Part shown: piece by piece, positions 33,002 to 41,192 of the stretch
Position numbering within the stretch: the stretch's first letter is position 1
Layout: each line of letters begins with the position of its first letter
Origin: Methylobacterium sp. J-030
GTDB lineage: Bacteria; Pseudomonadota; Alphaproteobacteria; Rhizobiales; Beijerinckiaceae
Length of the DNA: 64,000 bases
Reading direction: 5' to 3'
Assembly: GCF_022829545.1 (NCBI RefSeq)
Contig: NZ_JAKSYM010000402.1
Coordinates: 124,001-188,000 of the forward strand
Notes under the pieces: generated by a model
Seen by the model: the letters and a program-made list of their open reading frames with translations, nothing else
Database searches by the model: none
What the model was told of the DNA's origin: nothing
Program-made: the position numbers and the translations under genes

Positions 33002-33649
33002 ATGGCGATCGACCCGACCCTGCGCGACGCGCTCTCTGCCGTGACGCCAGCAAGCCTGGCCCGCGCGCTGACGCGGGCTGACGTCAAGGCGTTCAGTCCG
33101 CTGGGTCTGACCGCGCGCGGCGGCACCGCGATCGGGACCGCCTACACGCTGCGGATGATCCCGGCCCGCGACGATGCCGCCGGCGACATCGCCGCCGCAA
33201 TCGACGCCGTCCCTGAGGGATCGGTCGTGGTGATCGACGCCGCCGGAACCGGCTTCACCCTGCCGTTCGGCGCGATCCTCGCGGCCCGGCTCGTCCGGCG
33301 CGGCGCGGTGGGCCTAATCACCGATGCCGCACTCCCGGAGGAGATCGGCCTGCCGCACGGAAGTGCGCCGCCGGGCGGTTCCGGCGTGCTCGCCCTGGTC
33401 GGCACGCAGCAGCCCGTCGCCTGCGCCGGGGCCGCGATCCATCCGGGCGACATCGTGGTCTGTTCGGACGCGGGGATCATCGCCCTGCCCGCCGGTATCG
33501 CCGAACGGATCGCCCTGGAAGCCGTGGAGCAACAGCGACTCGATCTCTGGATCCAGCGCGAGGTCGAACGGGGCGAGAGCCTCGCCAGCCTCCTGCCGCC
33601 GGATGCAGCCGCTCTGGCGCGGTTCCAGGCCGAGACGAAGCCGGCGTGA
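33002..33649 (+). CDS. RraA-like (DlpA-type) protein
   Basis: This 215-residue protein has the RraA/HMG aldolase fold. It starts with an ALSAVTPASLARALTRAD segment and shows VPEGSVVVIDAAGTGFTLPFGA near residue 69 and the glycine-rich RRGAVGLITDAALPEE near 98, where the family usually reads GGVVxDGxxRD. It ends with a helical IALEAVEQQRLDLWIQREVE tail. The family includes 4-hydroxy-4-methyl-2-oxoglutarate aldolases and RNase E regulators. The metal-binding Asp appears to be present in TDAALP, but the following Arg-Asp is replaced by Pro-Glu, so aldolase activity is doubtful. The stop overlaps the GTG start of the YdcF gene. Confidence 0.82.
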   Translation: MAIDPTLRDALSAVTPASLARALTRADVKAFSPLGLTARGGTAIGTAYTLRMIPARDDAAGDIAAAIDAVPEGSVVVIDAAGTGFTLPFGAILAARLVRRGAVGLITDAALPEEIGLPHGSAPPGGSGVLALVGTQQPVACAGAAIHPGDIVVCSDAGIIALPAGIAERIALEAVEQQRLDLWIQREVERGESLASLLPPDAAALARFQAETKPA

Positions 33650-34476
33650 ACACGGTGTTCTTCCCGTTGTCGAAGGTGGTCTATTTCCTGATCACCCCGT
33701 CGAACGTCCTGATCGTCTCCGTTTTGATCGGAGTGCTTCTCCTCGCGGTGGCGCGGCTGCGCAGGACCGGGACGGCCCTGGCGCTGCTCGGCGCCGTCGG
33801 GCTGGCCGTCTGCGGGCTGGGGCCCCTGTCGGAGATCATCCTGCTGCCGCTCGAACAGCGCTTTCCGCCGTTCCCGGCGGACGGACCGCCGCCCGCAGGC
33901 ATCATCGTGCTCGGCGGCGGGATCGAGGCGGGCCTGTCCGAGGCGCGGGCGCAGGTCATCGTCAACGATGCCGGCGAGCGGCCGATCTATCTCGCCGACC
34001 TGGCTCGGCGCTTCCCCGCGGCGCGGCTGGTGTTCTCGGGCGGCAGCGGCTTCATCGGCGGCGGGATCGCGGAGGCCGACATCGTCAGCCGGCAGGCGGA
34101 CACGATCGGCGTGCCCCGCACGCGCCTGATCCTGGAGAACCGCTCGCGCAACACCCGTGAGAACGCGCTGTTCACGGCGGCGCTCGTGCAACCGAAGCCC
34201 GGCGAGCGCTGGCTGCTCGTGACCTCGGCCTGGCACATGCCCCGGGCGGTCGGCTGCTTCCGGCAGGCCGGGTTCACGGTCGATGCCTTCCCGGTCGATT
34301 ACCGGACGCGTGGCTGGGGCGATGTCGCCCGCTTCAATGGCTTCGCCTCGGACGGGCTGCTCCAGCTCGATCTGGGCGTGAAGGAGTGGATCGGCCTCGC
34401 GGTCTACCGGTGGGCGGGCTACACGCCGGACTGGTTCCCGGGGCCGGAGGCGCCCGAGGGCAGCGCCAGCCGGTAG
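33646..34476 (+). CDS. YdcF/DUF218 family envelope protein
   Basis: This 276-residue protein has two N-terminal membrane helices (about residues 8-35 and 40-60) and a periplasmic DUF218 domain. Domain signatures are GIIVLGGGIEAGLSEARAQV near 85, RLVFSGGSG near 127, EADIVSRQADTIGV near 143, ENRSRNTRENALF near 164 and LVTSAWHMPRAVGCFRQAG near 190. Relatives such as ElyC/SanA act in envelope or lipid-carrier metabolism; here the role is inferred. A GTG start overlaps the RraA-like stop. The 3' end overlaps the convergent DUF3253 gene by 58 bp, which is uncommon. Confidence 0.88.
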   Translation: MNTVFFPLSKVVYFLITPSNVLIVSVLIGVLLLAVARLRRTGTALALLGAVGLAVCGLGPLSEIILLPLEQRFPPFPADGPPPAGIIVLGGGIEAGLSEARAQVIVNDAGERPIYLADLARRFPAARLVFSGGSGFIGGGIAEADIVSRQADTIGVPRTRLILENRSRNTRENALFTAALVQPKPGERWLLVTSAWHMPRAVGCFRQAGFTVDAFPVDYRTRGWGDVARFNGFASDGLLQLDLGVKEWIGLAVYRWAGYTPDWFPGPEAPEGSASR

Positions 34477-34721
34477 ATGCCGCGGAAATCATCCGGATCC
34501 ACCGGCTTGCCCTTGCGCAGGATCGCGATGCGGCCCGCATGGGCGAGGCGCACGGCGACCCGGCGAACGGGCTGCATCAGCGGACCCCAGCCGTCTGGAT
34601 GCGGGCCGCCCAGCGCCCGGGCGACCTCGGAGGGACAGACCGTCTTCTGCGCCCCGCGCGCCGCGACGAGGCCGAGCATGGTCTCCTCGATCGCCGCGTC
34701 GTCCGGTCTCGAATCGGTCAT
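34419..34721 (-). CDS. DUF3253 family protein
   Basis: This 100-residue cytoplasmic protein has the DUF3253 pattern: DAAIEETMLGLVAARGAQK, then TVCPSEVARALGGPHPDGW, MQPVRRVAVRLAHAG and RKGKPVDPDDFRGIYRLAL. The arrangement resembles a small winged-helix domain, so nucleic acid binding is possible but not demonstrated for the family as far as I know. The ATG at 34721 overlaps the stop of the DUF599 gene (ATGA), indicating that the two are coupled. Its C-terminus runs into the 3' end of the YdcF gene on the other strand. Confidence 0.85.
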   Translation of the reverse strand: MTDSRPDDAAIEETMLGLVAARGAQKTVCPSEVARALGGPHPDGWGPLMQPVRRVAVRLAHAGRIAILRKGKPVDPDDFRGIYRLALPSGASGPGNQSGV

Positions 34722-35479
34722 GTCCGTGCCTCTTCCAGGGGGGACAGGAGCGGTCCCTCGTGGGGGCCCTCGCCGGCCTCGAGCAGCGCCGAGCGGATCT
34801 CGGAGGCGAATTGCCGTCGCCACATGATGACGACCACCGCCGATGTCGAGACGAACAGCACGTAGGGGCTGATGAACCAGCCGAGATACGCCAGCGCGAA
34901 GAAGAAGGCCCGCTGCCCGCGCGCGAAATGCCGGCCGGCGCTGACGTTCATTGCGGCGAGCCGACGGACTGCGCGCAGCATCTCGGTCTCGCTCGCCCCC
35001 GATCCCCTCGGCGGCACCGCACCGAGCAGGATCGCCGCATAATTGAACAGCCGATAGGCCCAGGCGAATTTGAAGAAGGCGTAGACGAAGACCAGCGCGA
35101 GGCCTGCGACCTTCAGCTCCCAGGTCAGGCGGCTCGCCACCATGCCGAACGGCAGCGTGGCGAACAGGTTCAGCACGTCGTCGCCGGAGCGCGACAGGGT
35201 CAGCACCGATCCAAGGGCGATCAGCGAGGTCGAAGCGAAGAAGGCGGTGCCGTTCTGCAATGAGGCGTTGATCTGCGTGTCGACAACCCGGTTGTCGCGG
35301 CCGATCACCTGCCGCGCCCAGTTGGAGCGGTGGCCGTTCATGATCTGACTGAGGGACACCATCCGGCCCCGAAGCCGGCCGACCGAGAGCCCGTACGCCA
35401 CCCAGGCGAGGATGAAGTATAGGACCGCTCCGAGATCCAGGGGCGAGAATGCAGGCTGGCCGGTGGATAGGGCGGTCAT
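34718..35479 (-). CDS. DUF599 family membrane protein
   Basis: This 253-residue protein has four main hydrophobic segments, and the conserved HRSNWARQVIGRDNRVVDTQ loop near residue 50 is characteristic of DUF599. Other family stretches are INASLQNGTAFFASTSLIAL near 69 and KFAWAYRLFNYAAILLGAVP near 137. These proteins are found widely in Proteobacteria with no proven function. A promoter probably lies in the 94-bp gap before 35573. Coupled by ATGA with the DUF3253 gene downstream. Confidence 0.88.
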   Translation of the reverse strand: MTALSTGQPAFSPLDLGAVLYFILAWVAYGLSVGRLRGRMVSLSQIMNGHRSNWARQVIGRDNRVVDTQINASLQNGTAFFASTSLIALGSVLTLSRSGDDVLNLFATLPFGMVASRLTWELKVAGLALVFVYAFFKFAWAYRLFNYAAILLGAVPPRGSGASETEMLRAVRRLAAMNVSAGRHFARGQRAFFFALAYLGWFISPYVLFVSTSAVVVIMWRRQFASEIRSALLEAGEGPHEGPLLSPLEEART

Positions 35480-35573
35480 GATCCTCGGATAGCGTGTTCA
35501 CAGTGGCCCCGACGCCATAACAGCGGAGACGCTGACGCAGAAGCCACCTGTGCGCCCGAACGGCGTCCGGGGC

Positions 35574-35858
35574 TCAGCCGCTCAGGATTTCGAAGCCGCT
35601 CACGCCCGGCGGATCCTCCAACTCACGCACGGCGACCCCGGTCACCCGGGCGCCCGGCGGTCCAGAACGGCAAAGCGTCAGCATCTCGGCCACTGCGTCA
35701 GCAGCGCCGCTGAACAGCGCTTCCACCGAGCCGTCGTCGCGGTTGCGCACGGTGCCGGTCAGGCCGCGGGCGCGAGCCTCGCCCCGGGTCCAGGCCCGAT
35801 ACGACACCCCCTGGACCTGCCCCTCTATGACGACGGAGACCGTTCGCGTCTCACGCAT
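35574..35858 (-). CDS. acyP: Acylphosphatase
   Basis: This 94-residue acylphosphatase hydrolyses the carboxyl-phosphate bond of acylphosphates. The phosphate-binding loop with the catalytic Arg is in VIEGQVQGVSYRAWTRGEA near residue 9, and the catalytic Asn in GLTGTVRNRDDGSVEALFSG near 33. The usual order is GxVQGVxFR; Tyr replaces Phe, which is common. The C-terminal strand is GVSGFEILSG. ATG at 35858 was chosen because the domain starts directly after it; a start at 35870 adds only four residues. A single gene between DUF599 and the FNT channel, all on the minus strand. Confidence 0.93.
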   Translation of the reverse strand: MRETRTVSVVIEGQVQGVSYRAWTRGEARARGLTGTVRNRDDGSVEALFSGAADAVAEMLTLCRSGPPGARVTGVAVRELEDPPGVSGFEILSG

Positions 35859-35912
35859 GCCGAACCACACCCGCCGGTGGGACTCGCGCGTGAAACGCGG
35901 GCCCGGATCGCC

Positions 35913-36761
35913 TCACTCGGCCGCGATGGGGCGACGCACGGTGGCGTCGATGACCGACGACCGCGTCGCGCCCGTGCGGACGTGGGTCGAGTAGAGCATC
36001 AGGCCGGTAAAGGCGAGGCCGCCGACGATGTTGCCGATCAGCGTCGGGATCTCGTTCCACAGCAGGTAGTCCATGATCGTCAGGTGGCCGCCCATGAGGA
36101 TCGCCGATGGGAACAGGAACATGTTCACCACCGAGTGCTCGAAGGTCATGAAGAAGAACACCGTGATCGGCATCCACATGGCGATCACCTTGCCGGGCAC
36201 CGAGGTGGACAGCATCGCGCCGATCACGCCGGTCGAAACCATCCAGTTGCACATCATCGCGCGGACGAAGAGCGTTAGCATGCCGGAGGCGCCATACTTC
36301 TCGTAGCCGAGGGTCCGCGCCTCGCCGATGCCGGCGATCAGCTTGCCGACGGCGTTCGGCTCGGTGGCGAAGCCGAAGGTGAACACGATCGACATCATCA
36401 CCGCGGTGGTGAGCGCGCCCGCGAAGTTGCCGACGAAGACAAGCGCCCAGTTGCGCGCGACGCCCGCCACGGTGACGCCGGGCCGCTTGTCGATCAGGGC
36501 CAGCGGCGTGAGCACGCAGACGCCGGTGAAGAGATCGTAGCCCAGCAGGTACAGCATCGAGAAGCCGACCGGGAACAGGAGCGCGCCGACGAGCGGCTGG
36601 CCGGTGGTCTGGTTGATGGTGACCGCGAAGGCGGCGGCGAGCGCCAGGATCGCACCGGCCATATAGGCCCGGATGAAGGTGTCCTTGGTGGCCATGAAGA
36701 CCTTCGACTCACCCGAATCGACGGCCTTCTTCACGAAATCGGCGGGCGCCAGATACGACAT
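35913..36761 (-). CDS. Formate/nitrite transporter (FNT) family channel
   Basis: This 282-residue inner-membrane protein has six helices and the FNT fold, which forms pentameric channels for formate, nitrite or related small anions. N-terminal helix YLAPADFVKKAVDSGESKV is typical. Signature stretches are LLGYDLFTGVCVLTPLALID near residue 72, MLTLFVRAMMCNWMVSTGVI near 160, and FEHSVVNMFLFPSAILMGGH near 206 with the central pore His. In a methylotroph, formate exchange is a sensible role, but nitrite cannot be excluded. It stands alone, with 146 bp upstream to the gamma-glutamylcyclotransferase gene. Confidence 0.9.
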   Translation of the reverse strand: MSYLAPADFVKKAVDSGESKVFMATKDTFIRAYMAGAILALAAAFAVTINQTTGQPLVGALLFPVGFSMLYLLGYDLFTGVCVLTPLALIDKRPGVTVAGVARNWALVFVGNFAGALTTAVMMSIVFTFGFATEPNAVGKLIAGIGEARTLGYEKYGASGMLTLFVRAMMCNWMVSTGVIGAMLSTSVPGKVIAMWMPITVFFFMTFEHSVVNMFLFPSAILMGGHLTIMDYLLWNEIPTLIGNIVGGLAFTGLMLYSTHVRTGATRSSVIDATVRRPIAAE

Positions 36762-36907
36762 GCAGAACTCTCCCTCGCAGGCGGCCGGCAATCGCCGCTG
36801 ACCGACGGGCGCCCTGCGCAATCACGAATGGCTGAACGGGCGCGGTGCTGCCCCTCGCCCGCCAGCTCGATCGTGGGCAAGCATGTCGCGTACCAGTTGC
36901 GAGGGCT

Positions 36908-37339
36908 TCAGGCCGGAAGACCGTGCGACCAACTGTCGAGCTCGCGGATGTAGGCGGGCGGCAGTTGCGCCGCGCGCGCCGCCGCCAGGACGGCATCAAG
37001 GTATCCGGGCCGCGGGCGGCCGGGGGCGGTGGAGCAGCCGAGATAGATCAGGGCGCGCTTGACGCCGCCCGGGGTCCGGACCGGCAGGGTAGCCTTCGTG
37101 TAGAGGCCGCCCGCCACGCCCTCGTAGCGATCGAGGGCCGGGATATCGTCGCTCGCAAGTTCCCAGATCACGCCCCAGACGGTGCGGGTGGAATTGCGCA
37201 CGACCGAGGCATAGCCCTCGCGCATGATGATGAAGCGATACCCCTCAAGGCGCCCGCCGCCGATCAGCCGCGAGACCGGGCAGCGCAGGGCCATCGCGGC
37301 GGCATCCATATTGGCGCCGTAGGCAAAATAGAGGGGCAT
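36908..37339 (-). CDS. Gamma-glutamylcyclotransferase family protein
   Basis: This 143-residue protein of the GGCT-like (AIG2) fold has the substrate-binding YFAYGANM motif near residue 4. STRTVWGVIWELASDDIPAL is near 48 and the catalytic Glu lies in DRYEGVAGGLYTK near 70. The family cleaves gamma-glutamyl amino acids to 5-oxoproline, or acts on related amide bonds. Length is normal. It follows the 40-residue and 76-residue membrane ORFs by 19 bp on the same strand, so the three probably form one transcript. Confidence 0.88.
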   Translation of the reverse strand: MPLYFAYGANMDAAAMALRCPVSRLIGGGRLEGYRFIIMREGYASVVRNSTRTVWGVIWELASDDIPALDRYEGVAGGLYTKATLPVRTPGGVKRALIYLGCSTAPGRPRPGYLDAVLAAARAAQLPPAYIRELDSWSHGLPA

Positions 37340-37358
37340 GCGGCGGAGGTGAAGGTGC

Positions 37359-37481
37359 CTATTCGCCTGCCGGAGGATCGAGGCGTCGCGCTGCGCGCTC
37401 GTTCGCGCGCACGGCAGTATAGGCGATCGCCAAGGTGATTGCCGGAAAGCCGAACGTGACGAAGAGCCAATCGTAATTCAC
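37359..37481 (-). CDS. Forty-residue putative membrane peptide
   Basis: A GTG start overlaps the stop codon of the preceding 76-residue ORF (GTGA) and gives a 40-residue peptide. It has one hydrophobic segment (DWLFVTFGFPAITLAIAYTA) and a charged tail (RANERAARRLDPPAGE). It was found by reading the gap between larger genes. The stop overlap and the classic small-membrane-protein shape support it; no family is recognised. The gamma-glutamylcyclotransferase start follows 19 bp later. Confidence 0.45.
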   Translation of the reverse strand: MNYDWLFVTFGFPAITLAIAYTAVRANERAARRLDPPAGE

Positions 37482-37708
37482 GGCTTCATGCTCCGAAGGG
37501 CACGCCTCGCGCCGTAATGGAGTGCACAACCCGTGCATAGACGAACGACCGTGAAGACCGCATTCTCGACATGCATGGATGGTGCGGTGGCTATACCGAA
37601 GCTTGCGGCCGTCATCGGTGTCACGAAGCCGATGACGACATATGCGACAGCGATGTTGTTCAACGTCGTCGCCAGCAGCTTCGTCTGCTCGTTGTGAACC
37701 GCACTCAC
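37478..37708 (-). CDS. Small putative membrane protein
   Basis: This 76-residue protein begins MSAVHNEQTKLLATTLNNIAVAYVV and has a hydrophobic stretch at about residues 15-40, then a Cys pair (VVRLCTGCALHYGARRA). Its composition is less GC-biased in codon choice than its neighbours. I do not recognise a family. It overlaps the 40-residue ORF by its stop, and its start lies 17 bp downstream of the pccA stop on the same strand, so it may be expressed with pccA or on its own. Confidence 0.55.
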   Translation of the reverse strand: MSAVHNEQTKLLATTLNNIAVAYVVIGFVTPMTAASFGIATAPSMHVENAVFTVVRLCTGCALHYGARRALRSMKP

Positions 37709-37725
37709 GACGAACGCGACTCGGC

Positions 37726-39729
37726 TCAGGCGAATTCCAGGATCACCGCGTCGACCGCGAGGCTGTCGCCCTCCTTGGCGTGGATCTTACCTACGGTCGC
37801 GTCGCGTTCGGCGCGGAGCACGTTCTCCATCTTCATGGCCTCGACGACTGCGATCGGCTCACCGTTCTTCACCTCCTGGCCCTCGGCCACAAGGATCTGC
37901 TTCACGAGGCCCGGCATCGGGCAGAGCACCTGCTTGCCCGAGCCCGCCTGCTCCTTGACCGGCATCAGCGCGGCCAGTTCGGCCTCGCGGCGGGTGTAGA
38001 CCCGGGCCTCGGCGGCCGCGCCCGCGTGCTGCAGGAACACGCCGTTGAGCAGGCTGCGCACCTGGATCGCCACCCGCTCGGAGCCGATCGTACCGATCCA
38101 GACCGGCTCGCCCGGGCGCCACGCGCTCGCCACCGTCAGGGACTTGCCGTCCTCCTGCGCGACCAGCAGATCCTCGCCCTCGGGCGTCACCGTGACGGGG
38201 TAGGATCGGCCGGCCAGGATTACCACCCGTTCCCGCTCGAAAGCGAACAGCCCCGGCGCGCGCATCTGCCCGGAAATGCCGCGCTTTCGCTGGTTCAGCT
38301 TGTGGTCGATCGCCGCCGCGGCAGCCATCATGCGCAGCGCGACCGGCCCGTCGGGCTCCGGCGCGATGAAGCCGTTGGGAAACTCCTCGGCGATGAAGCC
38401 GGTGGAGAGGCGGCCCTCCTGCCAGCGCGGATGCGCCATCAGGGCCGACAGGAACGGGATGTTGTGGCGGATGCCGTCGATCGCGAAGGCGTCCAGCGCC
38501 TCGCCCTGCGCGGCGATCGCCTCGGCCCGGCTCGGCGCCCAGGTCACCAGCTTGGCGATCATCGGGTCGTAGTGGATGGCGATCTCACCGCCTTCCTCCA
38601 CGCCGGTATCGTTGCGCACGATCGCCTTACCCTGCTGTCCCTCCTCCGGCGGCCGGTAGGTCGTCAGCCGGCCGATCGAGGGCAGGAAGTTGCGGGTCGG
38701 ATCCTCGGCGTAGACGCGGCTTTCCACCGCCCAGCCGTTCAGCTTCACGTCGTCCTGGGTGATCGGCAGCTTCTCGCCGGCCGCGACGCGGATCATCAGC
38801 TCGACGAGATCGAGGCCGGTGATCATCTCGGTCACCGGGTGCTCGACCTGGAGACGGGTGTTCATCTCGAGGAAGTAGAAGGACTTGTCCTGCCCGGCCA
38901 CGAACTCGACCGTCCCGGCCGAATCGTAGTTCACCGCCTTGGCGAGCGCGACCGCCTGCTCGCCCATCTTGCGGCGAGTCTTCTTGTCGAGGAGCGGCGA
39001 CGGCGCCTCCTCGATCACTTTCTGGTTGCGGCGCTGGATCGAGCACTCGCGCTCGCCGAGGTAGACGACGTTGCCGTGCTTGTCGCCGATGAGCTGGATC
39101 TCGATGTGGCGCGGGTCGGTGATGAACTTCTCGATGAAGACGCGGTCGTCGCCGAAGGAGGAGGCCGCCTCCGACTTGGCGCGGGCGAAGCCCTCGGCCA
39201 CCTCGTCGGCCGAGTAGGCAATGCGCATGCCTTTGCCGCCGCCGCCCGCGGAGGCCTTGATCATCACGGGGTAGCCGATCTCGTCGGCGATCTGCTTGGC
39301 CTGATCGGGCGACTCGATCACACCGAGGTAGCCGGGGACAGTGGAGACCTCGGCGGCGGCTGCCGCCTTCTTGGATTCGATCTTGTCGCCCATGGCCGCG
39401 ATGGCGGCCGGGTTCGGCCCGATGAACACGATACCGGCGGCTTCGAGCGCCTTCGGGAAAGCCTCGCGCTCGGAGAGGAAGCCGTAGCCGGGATGCACGG
39501 CCTGGGCGCCGGTCTGCTTGCAGGCCTCGACGATCTTGTCGATGACCAGATAGGATTCCGCCGCTGCGGCCGGGCCGATATGCACCGCCTCGTCGGCCAT
39601 GGCGACGTGCACGGCATCGCGATCGGCATCCGAGTAGACCGCTACGGTCCTGATGCCCATCTTCCGGGCGGTCTTGATGACCCGGCAGGCGATCTCGCCC
39701 CGGTTGGCAATCAGGATCTTGTCGAACAT
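37726..39729 (-). CDS. pccA: Acetyl/propionyl-CoA carboxylase alpha subunit (biotin carboxylase + BCCP)
   Basis: This 667-residue biotin-dependent carboxylase alpha chain begins FDKILIANRGEIACRVIKTA. The ATP-grasp domain has IKASAGGGGKGMRIA near residue 155 and EMNTRLQVEHPVTEMI near 283. A BT linker domain follows, and the biotin attachment motif VEAMKMENVL lies near 635. Together with a beta subunit (not here) it carboxylates propionyl-CoA to methylmalonyl-CoA, a step of the ethylmalonyl-CoA pathway that methylotrophs of this group use to regenerate glyoxylate. All domains are complete and the length is typical. It is probably transcribed from its own promoter in the 100-bp gap upstream. Confidence 0.93.
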   Translation of the reverse strand: MFDKILIANRGEIACRVIKTARKMGIRTVAVYSDADRDAVHVAMADEAVHIGPAAAAESYLVIDKIVEACKQTGAQAVHPGYGFLSEREAFPKALEAAGIVFIGPNPAAIAAMGDKIESKKAAAAAEVSTVPGYLGVIESPDQAKQIADEIGYPVMIKASAGGGGKGMRIAYSADEVAEGFARAKSEAASSFGDDRVFIEKFITDPRHIEIQLIGDKHGNVVYLGERECSIQRRNQKVIEEAPSPLLDKKTRRKMGEQAVALAKAVNYDSAGTVEFVAGQDKSFYFLEMNTRLQVEHPVTEMITGLDLVELMIRVAAGEKLPITQDDVKLNGWAVESRVYAEDPTRNFLPSIGRLTTYRPPEEGQQGKAIVRNDTGVEEGGEIAIHYDPMIAKLVTWAPSRAEAIAAQGEALDAFAIDGIRHNIPFLSALMAHPRWQEGRLSTGFIAEEFPNGFIAPEPDGPVALRMMAAAAAIDHKLNQRKRGISGQMRAPGLFAFERERVVILAGRSYPVTVTPEGEDLLVAQEDGKSLTVASAWRPGEPVWIGTIGSERVAIQVRSLLNGVFLQHAGAAAEARVYTRREAELAALMPVKEQAGSGKQVLCPMPGLVKQILVAEGQEVKNGEPIAVVEAMKMENVLRAERDATVGKIHAKEGDSLAVDAVILEFA

Positions 39730-39829
39730 CGCTGGCGCACTTCTTCCGAGACTGCCGGACTGCGCACCGGCTTGACTGTCCCGATAGATCAGTTGCGCGA
39801 CAGACGGAAGCTGCGCCTTTGTCGAACGT

Positions 39830-40270
39830 TCAGGCCGCCAGCGCGAAGCTCATGCGGGCAGGCTGGGCCGCGTCATGCGTCCGGCGATTGGCCTCCAGGG
39901 CAAAGGCGATCAGCGACTCGGCGCTGCCCTGGGCTTCCCGGACGATCTCTACGGCGATCCGCGCACCGACCGGGCTCGGGCCCTCCCGGCCGCTCAGCGA
40001 AGCGGCGAGCCAGCTGGCCACGTCGCGGTCGATATAGCCCGTGGGCCGGGTGCCCCACACGGCGAAGTCGACGACGGAGGCCACGAGGAAGTCGGCGAAG
40101 GCGTCGGAGCCGATCACCGCGCGCTCCAGGGCGATCAGCAGGTCGGCCTCTTCGCGTGTCATCAGACCGTCCGGAAGGACCTCGCGCTTGAGGACGAGCA
40201 GATCCTCGTCGCTGATCGCGCCGGTTGAAACGGCATGGTTGCAGAACTGTTGAACGGAAATCATGGTCAT
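39830..40270 (-). CDS. Conserved hypothetical protein
   Basis: This 146-residue soluble protein is rich in helix. Notable segments are GAISDEDLLVLKREVLPDGL near residue 17, MTREEADLLIALERAVIGSD near 37 and TRPTGYIDRDVASWLAASLS near 74. The first half resembles TerB-like helical proteins, but I cannot confirm this. Conserved copies exist in Methylobacterium. A GGAGG-like site precedes the ATG at 40270, and an ATG at 40264 is possible. It lies upstream of pccA on the same strand with a 100-bp gap. Function unknown. Confidence 0.65.
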   Translation of the reverse strand: MTMISVQQFCNHAVSTGAISDEDLLVLKREVLPDGLMTREEADLLIALERAVIGSDAFADFLVASVVDFAVWGTRPTGYIDRDVASWLAASLSGREGPSPVGARIAVEIVREAQGSAESLIAFALEANRRTHDAAQPARMSFALAA

Positions 40271-40432
40271 GGTCGCCTGCCTCCCCGACCTTTGCTGCGG
40301 TCGGCGCTAGTCCCTGTGTGTCTTCAACCTACGGGACGGCTTCCCAGCCAGACGTTAATGGGCAGATCTGAACGGAAGTTCAGGTAAACACCTCCCAAGC
40401 AAGCAGGCTTATTGGGACGTTGACCGGTTGCG

Positions 40433-41011
40433 TTACCGGACGATGACCGTCGCACCGACAGGGACGCGATTGAAGAGGTCGACCACGTCGATGTTGCGCA
40501 TGCGGATGCAGCCGGAGGAGACCGCCTGCCCGATCTTCTCCGGCTCGTTGGTGCCGTGGATCCGGTAAAGCGTGTCCTTGCCGTTCTCCGACAGGTAGAG
40601 GGCGCGGGCGCCGAGCGGGTTCATCGGGCCGCCCTGCATGGCGTGGACGTGCGGCCAGCGCTTGATCATCTCGGCCGGCGGGTTCCAGGCGGGCCATTCC
40701 GCCTTGCGGTCGACGGTGGCTTTGCCGGTCCAGCCATAGGCCTCGTCGCCGACTGAGACGCCGTAGCGCAGCGCCTTCCCGCCGGGCTGGACGAGGTAAA
40801 GCTGACGCTCCCTGGTCTCGACCACGATGGTGCCGGGCGGCTCGCGGGTCGGATCGTTCATCTCGTACCGGGCGAAATGCGGATCGAACTCGGCATCCGG
40901 CACCAGGGCCATGAACTCCGCGTCGCGGGCCGAGAGGGTGGGATCGGGCACGCCCTTGAAGGAACAGCCAGCCAGAAGACTCGCACAGACGATGATCGGG
41001 ACGATGCGCAT
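40433..41011 (-). CDS. L,D-transpeptidase (YkuD) lipoprotein
   Basis: This 192-residue protein starts with a lipoprotein signal (VPIIVCASLLAGC, lipobox LLAGC) and carries a YkuD domain. The catalytic region is YRIHGTNEPEKIGQAVSSGC followed by IRMRN, with the active Cys near residue 168 and its His near 154. GTIVVETRERQLYLVQPGGK near residue 62 is the usual first strand pair of the domain. L,D-transpeptidases form 3-3 crosslinks in peptidoglycan or attach lipoproteins to it, which is common in Rhizobiales. A single gene diverging from the HDAC-like gene, with 181 bp between their starts. The frame is open further upstream, but the lipobox fixes the start. Confidence 0.92.
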   Translation of the reverse strand: MRIVPIIVCASLLAGCSFKGVPDPTLSARDAEFMALVPDAEFDPHFARYEMNDPTREPPGTIVVETRERQLYLVQPGGKALRYGVSVGDEAYGWTGKATVDRKAEWPAWNPPAEMIKRWPHVHAMQGGPMNPLGARALYLSENGKDTLYRIHGTNEPEKIGQAVSSGCIRMRNIDVVDLFNRVPVGATVIVR

Positions 41012-41192
41012 GGTGCCGGTCTCGACGTTCGATCCCGCGCCGAAGACGGTTCGGTGACCGGGAAAAGCTGAAGACAATCGGGACAAGCCTAATCGCGGCG
41101 GGCACGCGGCCGTAGTCCACGCGTTGCGCCCGTGGCACATTGCCGGCTGCTGTTGCAGGCGCGCGACAGGCTTGGACCCGGGAGCGACCGTC

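Noticed and set aside
37642..40191. 849-residue open frame opposite pccA
   Set aside because: It mirrors the carboxylase codons. The composition is unnatural (runs of Asp/Gly/His/Arg), no domain is visible, and pccA is clearly coding on the other strand.
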